Both the position numbers and the translations under genes were made by a program. Positions 57,476-64,000 of a DNA stretch of 64,000 nt are shown piece by piece (position 1 is the first letter of the stretch; the number at the start of each line of letters is the position of its first letter). Source of the DNA: Massilia sp. MS-15 (GTDB lineage: Bacteria; Pseudomonadota; Gammaproteobacteria; Burkholderiales; Burkholderiaceae_D); contig NZ_JAIWIA010000027.1 of the NCBI RefSeq assembly GCF_020176695.1, positions 1-64,000 on the forward strand, written 5' to 3'. Below the pieces are notes generated by a model. That model worked only from the letters and a program-made list of their open reading frames with translations. It made no database searches and was not told the origin of the DNA.

Positions 57476-58885
57476 TTATGGGCGGCTGCTGGTCGGGAAT
57501 GGCCAGGCGGCTGCCGGCGACAGCGTGGTTTTTGCCGCCGGAGCTGGCGCGGTTGCCTTGCTGTCGGCCTTGCCATCCGATTTCGAATCGGATTTCGATT
57601 CGGGCTTGGTGTCGGCTTTTGCCTCGGCCTTGGTTTCCTGCTTGGAATCGGCTTTCGAATCCGCCTTGGTGTCGGCCTTGCTATCGGCTTTCACTTCCGG
57701 TTTGGTATCGGCTTTGGTTTCCGGTTTCGATTCGGCTTTTACTTCCGGCTTGGCTTCGGCTTTTGCAGCAGGCTTGGCGGCAGCGGATTTGGATGCTGCC
57801 GATTTAGCCGGCGCAGCGGTTTTGGCGGGCGCAGTCGATTTGGCTGGAGCAGCCGATTTGGCCGGAGCAGCCGATTTAGCCGGTGCTGCCGATTTAGCCG
57901 GTGCTGCCGCTTTCTTGGCCGCAGGTTTGGCAGCGGCTTTCGCCGGCGCGGCGGCTTTGGTCGCGGCCGCTTTCTTCGCCGCCGGCTTGGCTACCGATTT
58001 GGTGGCAGCGGTTTTAGCGGCGGTCGCTTTCTTTGCGGCTGGCTTGGCGGCGGCTTTTGCAGCCGGCTTGGCAGCCGTTTTCTTGGCTGCAGGTTTGGCG
58101 GCCGATTTTGCTGCCGACTTGGTTGCCGATTTTGCCGCGGTCTTGGCAGCCGATTTCACGGCAGGCTTGGCGGCTGCTTTCTTGGCTGCAGGTTTAGCAG
58201 CGGCTTTCTTGGCTGCAGGTTTAGCAGCGGCTTTCTTGGCTGCAGGTTTAGCAGCGGCTTTCTTGGCTGCAGGCTTGGCTGCCGCTTTCTTTGCTGCAGG
58301 TTTTGCTGCCGGCTTGGCGGCGGCTTTCTTGGCGGCCGGCTTTGCTGCAGATTTAGCAGCGGCTTTCTTGGCTGCCGGCTTGGCGGCCGCTTTCTTTGCT
58401 GCAGGTTTTGCTGCCGGCTTGGCGGCGGCTTTCTTGACGGCCGGCTTGGCAGCGGCTTTCTTTGCTGCAGGCTTGGCGGCTGCTTTCTTTGCTGCAGGTT
58501 TTGCTGCCGGCTTGGCTGCCGCCTTCTTCGCTGCCGGCTTGGCTGCGGTCTTTGCAACCGGTTTTGCAGCGGCTTTCTTCGCTGCCGGCTTGGCGGCGGC
58601 CTTGGTGGCGGCGGCCTTGGTGGCGGTGGTCTTGCTTGCGGCGGTCGACTTGGTCGCGGCGGTAGCGCGCTTGGCCGCAGGCTTGGCGGCGGTGCCTGCC
58701 TTCTTCGCTGCCGGCTTGGCGGCGGTCTTGGTCGCGGTGGCCTTGGCGGCCGGCTTGGCGGCGGCGGCTTTCTTCGCTGCCGGTTTCTCGGCGGCTGCCT
58801 TTGCTGCCGGCTTGGTGGCCTTCGTCACGGACGAAGGCGCGCTTTTTGCTGCTGCCTTTGCTGCTGGTTTCTTAGCGGTTGCCAT
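57476..58885 (-). CDS. Histone H1-like Ala/Lys/Pro-rich repetitive protein
   Basis: A 469-residue very basic, low-complexity protein. Residues about 1-330 are repeats of the type PAAKKAAAK, like eukaryotic histone H1 tails, AlgP and PhaF. The region about 330-380 switches to KSAAPA units, and about 380-450 to charged KADSKAD/KPEVKAES units rich in Asp and Glu. The last 16 residues (SPAAAWPFPTSSRP) are non-repetitive and may be the only conserved part. It probably condenses DNA or anchors polyhydroxyalkanoate granules. Shine-Dalgarno AAGGAG lies about seven bases before the ATG. The repeat DNA should be prone to copy-number change. Confidence 0.87.
   Translation of the reverse strand: MATAKKPAAKAAAKSAPSSVTKATKPAAKAAAEKPAAKKAAAAKPAAKATATKTAAKPAAKKAGTAAKPAAKRATAATKSTAASKTTATKAAATKAAAKPAAKKAAAKPVAKTAAKPAAKKAAAKPAAKPAAKKAAAKPAAKKAAAKPAVKKAAAKPAAKPAAKKAAAKPAAKKAAAKSAAKPAAKKAAAKPAAKPAAKKAAAKPAAKKAAAKPAAKKAAAKPAAKKAAAKPAAKKAAAKPAVKSAAKTAAKSATKSAAKSAAKPAAKKTAAKPAAKAAAKPAAKKATAAKTAATKSVAKPAAKKAAATKAAAPAKAAAKPAAKKAAAPAKSAAPAKSAAPAKSAAPAKSTAPAKTAAPAKSAASKSAAAKPAAKAEAKPEVKAESKPETKADTKPEVKADSKADTKADSKADSKQETKAEAKADTKPESKSDSKSDGKADSKATAPAPAAKTTLSPAAAWPFPTSSRP
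58178..58258. repeat. Three exact tandem copies of a 27-bp unit in the H1-like gene
   Basis: The unit from 58178 to 58204 is repeated exactly at 58205-58231 and 58232-58258. Each encodes nine residues of the PAAKKAAAK type. Many imperfect copies extend across 57960-58700. Being in frame, gain or loss would change protein length without frameshift. Confidence 0.9.
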
Positions 58886-59010
58886 TTTGATTCTCCTTCA
58901 TCTGCGATGAGAAATACGCTCAAGGTTAAAACCCGACCACCCATTGCTGGCGGGCGAATTATTCATCGGACCAAACCGCCAGGCAATTTGGGCCAATGAA
59001 TCCGGCACCG

Positions 59011-59050
59011 GCTGAACTGCTGCAATTCCTCACAATTGCAGCGCTTCAGC
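59011..59050. other. Strong hairpin upstream of the H1-like gene
   Basis: GCTGAA (59011-59016) pairs with TTCAGC (59045-59050), and GCTGCAATT (59019-59027) pairs with AATTGCAGC (59034-59042), across a 6-base loop. The two stems are interrupted by CT opposite GC. It lies about 125 bases upstream of the H1-like start codon, so it could be an operator, a leader structure, or part of an upstream RNA. No T-run follows. Confidence 0.6.
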
Positions 59051-59112
59051 CAAGGTCGACAGGCAACCGACTCAATGCGCTTTCACATCGCTACCCTCTC
59101 GGGCGCGAAAAG

Positions 59113-59162
59113 AAAAAGCCGCCTTGCCTGAACATGGTCAGGCAGTGCGGCTTGTTCTTTTC
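59113..59162 (-). terminator. Intrinsic terminator in the non-coding stretch
   Basis: AAGCCGC-CT-TGCCTGA (59116-59131) pairs with TCAGGCA-GT-GCGGCTT (59138-59153) across a 6-base loop. Read on the minus strand it is followed by TTTTTCTTTT; read on the plus strand by GTTCTTTT. The nearest minus-strand gene ends about 430 bases away (59585), too far for a simple gene terminator, which argues for a separate short transcript. Confidence 0.75.
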
Positions 59163-59227
59163 GCTTCGCTTACGTGCATACTGATTGAATCAGTGTCCTA
59201 TTGTTTCGATCGATTACTGCCTGGATG
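59114..59227 (-). ncRNA. Candidate small RNA
   Basis: On the minus strand TTGTCA (59261-59256), a 16-base spacer, and TATTGT (59239-59234) with a TGA extension form a promoter-like pair. Transcription would start near 59227 and end at the terminator at 59114, giving a transcript of about 114 nt with no open frame. It includes the ACTGATT-AATCAGT stem. This is a pattern inference without homology support. Confidence 0.45.
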
Positions 59228-59584
59228 GACGCGACAATATCACATGTTCACGTTTTGACAAATTCAATCATGTAAAGTACACGAAAACCTTGTGAGCGCG
59301 CAACCCGGACACGGCAAATCAAATCGCGTTTTCCGCCTTGAATAGCGGCGTTTCCACATTCCCGGCACAGCCCGCATCATTTGAAACGCTATTCCAATTA
59401 CGCCGATGCCGCAGCGCTTTCGTATCGCTGCGCACCGCGCCGTTTCGCGCCGGACGCTGTCAGGCCAATTCCCCGGAATCCGCTATCGGGCCGCAACGCA
59501 GCCGACGAATTGATCAGCCCTTCCCGCTTGGACCAGCCGATATGGCAAACGTGCCCGCGACATGCACGCGATATTGCGCACTTC

Positions 59585-61231
59585 CTAGTCGACGACCCGC
59601 AGCAGGTCCATCTTGCACAGCCAGGCCAGCCCGCGCAGCAGCATCGGCCGGTCGCAGGGGCCGAGCGTGTCGATCAGTTCCTCCACCTCCAGCGGACGCG
59701 GGCCGATGGCGCCGAACAGGCGGCCGAAGTCTTCCAGTGTCGGCAGTGAAGCCGCCGCGAAACGGTTGATCGCCAGCTCGCGGTACTGATTGACCCGTGC
59801 CAGCGAGGCATCCGGCGCCAGCTCCACCAGCGAGGCCGCGCCGAGCGCGCGGGTCGGGTAGCTGGCAAACAGGCGGAACGGATCGGGACGGTCGGGCGCG
59901 CGTGCGGGCAGCGGCGGCGCCAGCACCGGGTCGGCGCGCCGGCGCTCGGCCAGTTCGTCCCACAGGGCGCGGTAGCGCCTGAAGATCACGCTCCAGTCGA
60001 ACTCCGATCGGGCCCGGGCACGCCCCTGGCTGCCCAGGTGCTGGCGCAGGCCCGCGTCGCGCACCAGGCGTCCGTAGGCCTGTGCCAGCAAGGCCCCGTC
60101 CAGGGCCACCGCCTGGCTGGCGTGGCCGCAGTACATGTCAACGCTGTCCACGCCATCGTCGTAGCGCAGCGCCAGGTCGGGACCCGCGCCCGGTCCCGGC
60201 ATCACGGTCGGGATGCGGTAGCCATCGACGCCGTCGCGCACCGTGTCGCGGTAGCCGTTCCAGTCCGAGACCACGCAGGGCAGCCCGGCCGCCATCGCTT
60301 CGAGCGGGGCCAGGCCGAAGCTCTCCTGGACATTGTCGGCCAGCGAAGTGAACACGTCGGCGGCGGCCCAGGCATCGCCCTGCTGGTCCGCCGCGCGTCC
60401 ATCCAGCTCGACCAGGCGCACCGAGGGACACAGCAGCGCCGCCGCTTCGCGGAACGCCGCCTCGACGGCCTCGCCGGCGGACCAGCCGGCAATCAGGAGG
60501 TGTACCCGCCGCCCGCCCTTCTCCGCCCGCTCCAGCGCCGTGAACATCTGCTGCGGATGCGACTTGGCATGCAGGGACAGGCGGCCCAGGTAGAGGAAGG
60601 CGACATCGTCCGCGCCGAGACCGAAGCGGGCGCACGCTTCCTGGCGCCGCGCCGGGTCCGGCGCCAGGCTGTCGCAGTGCACGCCGAGCGGAATCAGGGG
60701 CAGCTGGGGCAGCTCGAAGCGCTGCGCCCCGAGCCGCGTGCGCAGGTAGTCGGCCTGCTCCTCGACCAGCACGCGCAGGCTGTCGCGCACCGCGCGCGAG
60801 GTGCAGATGATGGCGTCCCAGCCGCGCACCGGCGCCACCAGCAGGCTGGTCACCATGCCCATCGTCTCGTGCGAGGCAATGGCGTGCGTGATGCCGCACA
60901 GGCTGTAGCGGTCCTGGCCGGCGGCCAGGCGGCGCCAGGCCAGGCGCGCGATGCCGGGATCGGGGTGGAGCAGGCAGCCGAAGCGTTCCAGTTCCTGCGG
61001 TGCGGACTGCGGGACCCAGGCCAGGCTGCCCGCATGGCCCTGTTCGCGCAGGGCCGCCGCACACGCCTCGACGTGGCTGCGTTCGGAAGCGAAGCAGCCC
61101 AGCTCGCCCACCTCCGGATCGCGTGCGATCGCGCGCAGCAGGCCGACGCCCGCCGACTGGCGGCCCATCAGTTTCTGGCCGGCGGTGGAAAAGGCCTCGG
61201 GAAGATAGTGTAGGGCGAAGCGCTTGGCCAT
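59585..61231 (-). CDS. GT4-family glycosyltransferase with C-terminal extension
   Basis: A 548-residue soluble-looking glycosyltransferase of the GT-B fold. The donor-binding region has the EX7E motif ESFGLAPLEAMAAGLPCVV (about 303-321), followed by GYRDTVRDGVDGYRIPT. AFLYLGRLSLHAKSHPQQM is the linker between Rossmann halves. Residues about 450-548 form a helical extension (PTRALGAASLVELAPDA...) with no motif I know. The start ATG 61231 has AGGAG about six bases upstream. The acceptor is unknown; no glycan cluster surrounds it. It could act in exopolysaccharide or surface glycan synthesis, or in a stand-alone modification. Confidence 0.85.
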   Translation of the reverse strand: MAKRFALHYLPEAFSTAGQKLMGRQSAGVGLLRAIARDPEVGELGCFASERSHVEACAAALREQGHAGSLAWVPQSAPQELERFGCLLHPDPGIARLAWRRLAAGQDRYSLCGITHAIASHETMGMVTSLLVAPVRGWDAIICTSRAVRDSLRVLVEEQADYLRTRLGAQRFELPQLPLIPLGVHCDSLAPDPARRQEACARFGLGADDVAFLYLGRLSLHAKSHPQQMFTALERAEKGGRRVHLLIAGWSAGEAVEAAFREAAALLCPSVRLVELDGRAADQQGDAWAAADVFTSLADNVQESFGLAPLEAMAAGLPCVVSDWNGYRDTVRDGVDGYRIPTVMPGPGAGPDLALRYDDGVDSVDMYCGHASQAVALDGALLAQAYGRLVRDAGLRQHLGSQGRARARSEFDWSVIFRRYRALWDELAERRRADPVLAPPLPARAPDRPDPFRLFASYPTRALGAASLVELAPDASLARVNQYRELAINRFAAASLPTLEDFGRLFGAIGPRPLEVEELIDTLGPCDRPMLLRGLAWLCKMDLLRVVD

Positions 61232-61350
61232 GCGGTCTCCTGCGGCCACGCGCATGCGCCGGGGAGGCGGCGCAGGGCTGGCCTGTCGCGGCCATCATAG
61301 CGGGCGCGCGCGGACCGCGGCGCAGGCCTGCGGGCGCGGGCGCTGTGGCA

Positions 61351-61872
61351 TCAGTCGCAGGCGCTGCCACCCTCGGCAATCCACCACTTCCCGCCGCGGT
61401 AGGCAAGGAGCACGCCGGCGATGCAGGCTTCATTCGGCGCATACTGCAGCGCCACGCCTTCCCCGCGCCATTCGACCGTTACGCGCCAGGCCTGTCCCTT
61501 GGCCATCACTTCGCGCACCAGTTCCTCGCTAGGTGGCAGGTACACGACATCCGGGTCGGAGCCGGTGTCTTCGTAGGTCATTTTCGTCCGGGGACCCAGC
61601 AGCAGCCTGACCTGGCGCGCATTGGCGGGCGTGGCGGGCGCGCACAGGAGCGTGTCGACCGCCCGCCACAGTGCCGGCGTGGCGGGAAGCTTCAGCCGGT
61701 CCAGCGAGGCCTTCAGGGCCTTGCGCTCGCCGGTCTTGCACGCATGCGGATACCGTTCGCCATGGACGTCCAGGTCTTCATGCGCCTGCGGCGCAGCGGT
61801 GGCGGCGGTGGTGATGCTTCCAAACAGGCCCGCTGCCAGCAAGCCCGCGAGGTGGCAGGAAAAGCGGCGCAT
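61351..61872 (-). CDS. Small exported hypothetical protein
   Basis: A 173-residue protein with an N-terminal signal peptide (MRRFSCHLAGLLAAGLFGS..., cleavage after TAATA-APQA likely). The mature part holds Cys residues (HACKTG, TLLCAP, NEACIAG and SACD) that may form disulfides, and a conserved-looking KWWIAEGGSACD end. No family recognised. GAAAGGAAGAC precedes the ATG at 61872. It lies 120 bases upstream of the GT4 gene, same strand, so co-transcription is possible. Confidence 0.7.
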   Translation of the reverse strand: MRRFSCHLAGLLAAGLFGSITTAATAAPQAHEDLDVHGERYPHACKTGERKALKASLDRLKLPATPALWRAVDTLLCAPATPANARQVRLLLGPRTKMTYEDTGSDPDVVYLPPSEELVREVMAKGQAWRVTVEWRGEGVALQYAPNEACIAGVLLAYRGGKWWIAEGGSACD

Positions 61873-61959
61873 CGTCTTCCTTTCAATGAGCATGTGCCTT
61901 GGTGGTGGCCAGCGCATGCATTAGACAGGCTTTGCCGGAAAACCGCCTCCGTTAACGAC

Positions 61960-61989
61960 AAAGGCCCGTCACGATGGACGGGCCCTGTT
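61960..61989 (-). terminator. Intrinsic terminator after nrdB
   Basis: GGCCCGTC (61963-61970) pairs with GACGGGCC (61977-61984) around a 6-base loop. On the minus strand it is followed by TTTGTCGTT, 36 bases past the nrdB stop. A fairly standard rho-independent terminator with a short T-run. Confidence 0.7.
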
Positions 61990-62020
61990 CACGCACACCG
62001 CAAAGATGCGCGGTGTGACA

Positions 62021-63130
62021 TCAATCCCAGCTCAGCGCACCGCCGGTCTGGTACTCGGTCACGCGGGTCTCGAAGAAGTTGCGCTCCTTCTTCAGGTCGA
62101 TCATCTCGCTCATCCACGGGAACGGGTTCTCTTCGTTCGGGAACAGCTGGTCCAGGCCGATCTGCACGGCGCGGCGGTTGGCGATGAAGCGCAGGTAGCC
62201 CTTGAACATCGGGGCGTTCAGGCCCAGCACGCCGCGCGGCATGGTGTCTTCGGCGTAGCGGTATTCGAGGTCGACCGCCTGCATGAACAGGACCTTGAGC
62301 TCTTCGCGGAAGGCCGGGGTCCACAGCTGCGGGTTTTCCATCTTGATCGTGTTGATCAGGTCGATCCCGAAGTTCACGTGCATCGACTCGTCGCGCAGGA
62401 TGTACTGGTACTGCTCGGCGGCGCCGGTCATCTTGTTCTGGCGGCCGAGCGCCAGGATCTGGGTGAAGCCGACGTAGAAGAACAGGCCTTCCATCAGGCA
62501 GGCGAACACGATGATCGACTTCAGCAGCTTCTGGTCGTTTTCCAGGGTGCCGGTCTTGAATTCCGGATCGGTCAGGACATTGATGAACGGGATCAGGAAC
62601 TGGTCCTTGTCGTGGATCGATTCGATCTCGTTGTAGGCGTTGAAGATCTCGCGCTCGTCCAGGCCCAGCGACTCGACGATGTACTGGTAGGCGTGGGTGT
62701 GGATCGCCTCCTCGAAGGCCTGGCGCAGCAGGTACTGGCGGCATTCCGGCGCCGTGATGTGGCGGTAGGTGCCCAGCACGATGTTGTTGGCGGCCAGCGA
62801 GTCGGCGGTGACGAAGAAGCCGAGGTTGCGCTTGACGATGCGGCGCTCGTCTTCGCTCAGGCCGTTCGGGCTCTTCCACAGCTCGATGTCGCGCTGCATG
62901 TTCACTTCCTGCGGCATCCAGTGGTTCGCGCAGCCGGCCAGGTACTTGTCCCATGCCCACTTGTACTTGAACGGCACCAGCTGGTTCACGTCGGTCTGGC
63001 CGTTGATGATGCGCTTGTCGTCGGCGTTGACGCGCTTGGCGACTTCGGCGGCGGCAGGTAGCGCTTCGCCGGCGGCTTGCGCTGCGCGCGGGGCTGGTGT
63101 GGTGCTTGGTTCGTCGTCCCAGGAGAGCAT
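62021..63130 (-). CDS. nrdB: Ribonucleoside-diphosphate reductase beta subunit (class Ia NrdB)
   Basis: The 369-residue radical-generating subunit. Metal ligands fit Asp110 (FVTADSLA), Glu141 and His144 ([10 protein letters not shown]). The tyrosyl-radical residue is Tyr148, matching E. coli Tyr122. Later ligands lie in [13 protein letters not shown] and [10 protein letters not shown]. The C-terminus ends [11 protein letters not shown], the peptide that docks to NrdA. Residues 8-28 are an Ala/Pro-rich arm. It lies 132 bases downstream of nrdA on the same strand. Confidence 0.95.
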   Translation of the reverse strand: MLSWDDEPSTTPAPRAAQAAGEALPAAAEVAKRVNADDKRIINGQTDVNQLVPFKYKWAWDKYLAGCANHWMPQEVNMQRDIELWKSPNGLSEDERRIVKRNLGFFVTADSLAANNIVLGTYRHITAPECRQYLLRQAFEEAIHTHAYQYIVESLGLDEREIFNAYNEIESIHDKDQFLIPFINVLTDPEFKTGTLENDQKLLKSIIVFACLMEGLFFYVGFTQILALGRQNKMTGAAEQYQYILRDESMHVNFGIDLINTIKMENPQLWTPAFREELKVLFMQAVDLEYRYAEDTMPRGVLGLNAPMFKGYLRFIANRRAVQIGLDQLFPNEENPFPWMSEMIDLKKERNFFETRVTEYQTGGALSWD

Positions 63131-63211
63131 GTGTTTGTTCCTTCTTTCGTGACTGCGTCCGCGCGGGGCGGACGGTCGTATTGGTTCAGTAAAGTCAGCG
63201 GCGATTCAGTG

Positions 63212-63241
63212 GTGCGGCCCGGCGCTCATGCCGGCCCGCAC
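63212..63241. other. Stem-loop between nrdA and nrdB
   Basis: GTGCGG-C-CCGGC (63212-63223) pairs with GCCGG-C-CCGCAC (63230-63241), a C-C mismatch apart, with a 6-base loop. It sits in the 132-base intergenic gap about 21 bases past the nrdA stop. It could protect the nrdA 3' end or tune nrdB expression. No T-run is present. Confidence 0.5.
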
Positions 63242-63262
63242 CCGATGTCGCTGAGTGACAGC

Positions 63263-64000
63263 TTATTGGCAAGCCTCGCACTCGTCGAAGCCGGCGTCGC
63301 CCGGACGCAGGTAGCAGGCGGCGCCTTCCACCACTTCCGCGCTTGCCGCCGCAGGTGTTGCCGATGCGGCGGCCACCGGGCCGTTCGCTGCCGCCGGGGC
63401 GCCGGCCGGCGCGGCATGGCCGGCCACCAGGCCGCCCGAGACCGGCACCGCGTTCAGCGCGCCGGTACGGGTGGTCGACTTCTCCATGTGTGTCGCCGCG
63501 ATGGTGCGCAGGTAATACGTGGTCTTCAGGCCGCGCAGCCAGGCCAGCTTGTACGTTTCATCCAGCTTCTTGCCCGAGGCGCCGGCCATGTAGATGTTCA
63601 GCGACTGGGCCTGGTCGATCCACTTCTGGCGGCGCGAAGCCTGTTCCACCAGCCACTTCGGCTCGACTTCGAAGGCGGTCGCGTAGATGTCGCGCAGGTC
63701 TTGCGGCACGCGGTCGATCTTGGACAGCGAACCGTCGAAGTACTTCAGGTCGGCGATCATCACTTCGTCCCACAGGTCGCGTGCCTTCAGGTCGCGCACC
63801 AGATAGGCATTGATCTCGGTGAACTCGCCCGACAGGTTCGACTTCACGTACAGGTTCTGGAAGGTCGGCTCGATGCAGGCCGACACGCCGATGATGTTCG
63901 AGATGGTCGCGGTCGGGGCGATCGCCACGCAGTTCGAGTTACGCATGCCGAAAGCTTTGATGCGCTCGCGCACCACGCTCCAGTCCATCGATTCGCTCGT
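63263..64000 (-). CDS. nrdA: Ribonucleoside-diphosphate reductase alpha subunit (NrdA), 3' part
   Basis: Only the last 246 residues are in the window; the frame continues beyond 64000. The catalytic-core block [24 protein letters not shown] is present, with the [20 protein letters not shown] region typical of NrdA. A variable Ala/Pro-rich linker (about 60 residues before the end) leads to the tail GFDECEACQ, whose CxxC pair re-reduces the active site. nrdA and nrdB form the class Ia operon. Regulatory NrdR boxes would lie outside the window. Confidence 0.93.
   Translation of the reverse strand, partial: TSESMDWSVVRERIKAFGMRNSNCVAIAPTATISNIIGVSACIEPTFQNLYVKSNLSGEFTEINAYLVRDLKARDLWDEVMIADLKYFDGSLSKIDRVPQDLRDIYATAFEVEPKWLVEQASRRQKWIDQAQSLNIYMAGASGKKLDETYKLAWLRGLKTTYYLRTIAATHMEKSTTRTGALNAVPVSGGLVAGHAAPAGAPAAANGPVAAASATPAAASAEVVEGAACYLRPGDAGFDECEACQ

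Larger units (their letters stand above)
58886..59584. other. 700-base non-coding stretch between H1-like and glycosyltransferase genes
   Basis: No convincing gene is seen on either strand. The region holds the H1-like gene leader, a 40-base perfect-looking hairpin (59011-59050), a minus-strand terminator (59113-59162), a 15-base palindrome ACTGATT-G-AATCAGT (59180-59194), a minus-strand promoter-like pair (59261-59234) and a plus-strand TTGACA (59255-59260). It is AT-richer around 59.16-59.36 kb. A small RNA is the favoured reading. Confidence 0.6.

Noticed and set aside
57960..58700. Tandem repeats that could be mistaken for a CRISPR array
   Set aside because: Units are 27 bp, contiguous without unique spacers, in frame, and code for PAAKKAAAK; they belong to the H1-like gene.
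57525..58910. 461-residue Ala/Leu/Phe-rich frame opposite the H1-like gene
   Set aside because: Mirror image of the repeat DNA; looks hydrophobic only because GCN/TTN codons are the reverse of Lys/Ala codons. The minus frame has a Shine-Dalgarno and terminator.
58996..59184. 62-residue plus-strand frame in the non-coding stretch
   Set aside because: Crosses the hairpin and the terminator, has no ribosome site and no domain.
59338..59769. 143-residue plus-strand frame running into the GT4 gene
   Set aside because: Most of it is antisense to the C-terminus of the glycosyltransferase; no ribosome site or motif.

Overview
The window is a GC-rich, gene-dense, gap-poor stretch of a bacterial chromosome. 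Gene content, gene order and protein style fit a betaproteobacterium of the order Burkholderiales, most likely family Oxalobacteraceae (Massilia/Duganella/Janthinobacterium type). Pointers are miaB-phoH-ybeY-corC-lnt, glyQ-glyS-gmhB-plsC, the algH-ruvX-pyrR-pyrB-pyrC' operon with an HxH-less PyrC, accB-accC-prmA followed by a zinc-ribbon DUF3426 protein, a short H-NS-family protein with the WTGRGRQPKW signature, and an Ala/Lys/Pro-rich histone H1-like protein. The genus is inference; no rRNA gene is present. I see no tRNA, rRNA, CRISPR array, prophage or insertion sequence.

Layout. 0-11.2 kb (+): tRNA modification and RNA metabolism (miaB, phoH, ybeY), corC and lnt, glycyl-tRNA synthetase (glyQ, glyS), then gmhB, a PlsC-type acyltransferase and a YgjP-like metalloprotein. 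11.2-17.3 kb (-): a YcxB-like membrane protein, LPS inner-core genes waaA and waaC, a phosphomannomutase/phosphoglucomutase, an H-NS-family protein and an AT-richer MraY/WecA-family transferase. 17.6-18.4 kb (+): apaH. 18.5-25.1 kb (-): ilvD, a second PlsC-type protein, pyrC', pyrB, pyrR, ruvX, algH. 25.4-26.8 kb (+): DNA photolyase. 26.9-36.5 kb (-): a Pil-Chp-type chemosensory operon (pilG, pilH, pilI, pilJ, and a 1836-residue ChpA/PilL-like hybrid kinase), preceded by a rubredoxin. 36.5-38.7 kb (+): thiD-like kinase and hemL. 38.7-49.7 kb (-): a large PPC/DUF4214 protein, corA, a small orphan, mtgA, aroE, a TonB-like protein, an RNB-domain ribonuclease, ubiC, a YqiA-like esterase and mpl. 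49.8-56.8 kb (+): a conserved hypothetical, a TlpA-like thioredoxin, aroQ, accB, accC, prmA, a DUF3426 protein and a PfkB-family kinase. 56.9-64 kb (-): YggT, the histone H1-like repeat protein, a 0.7-kb non-coding stretch, a GT4 glycosyltransferase, a small exported protein, nrdB and the 3' part of nrdA, which runs off the window.

Most genes are housekeeping: envelope biogenesis (lnt, waaA/C, gmhB, plsC, mpl, mtgA), pyrimidine, shikimate, haem, ubiquinone and fatty-acid synthesis, and dNTP supply. The accessory or regulatory parts are the Pil-Chp cluster, which probably controls type IV pilus motility and cAMP-type signalling, two nucleoid-associated proteins, the PPC/DUF4214 protein and the GT4 enzyme.

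No plainly new multi-gene system is visible. The best leads are a candidate small RNA with its own promoter and terminator at about 59.1-59.24 kb, a strong 40-nt hairpin upstream of the H1-like gene, 12-bp repeats upstream of hns, a dispersed GGTGGGC-type palindromic element, the catalytically degenerate PyrC', and several uncharacterised conserved proteins.
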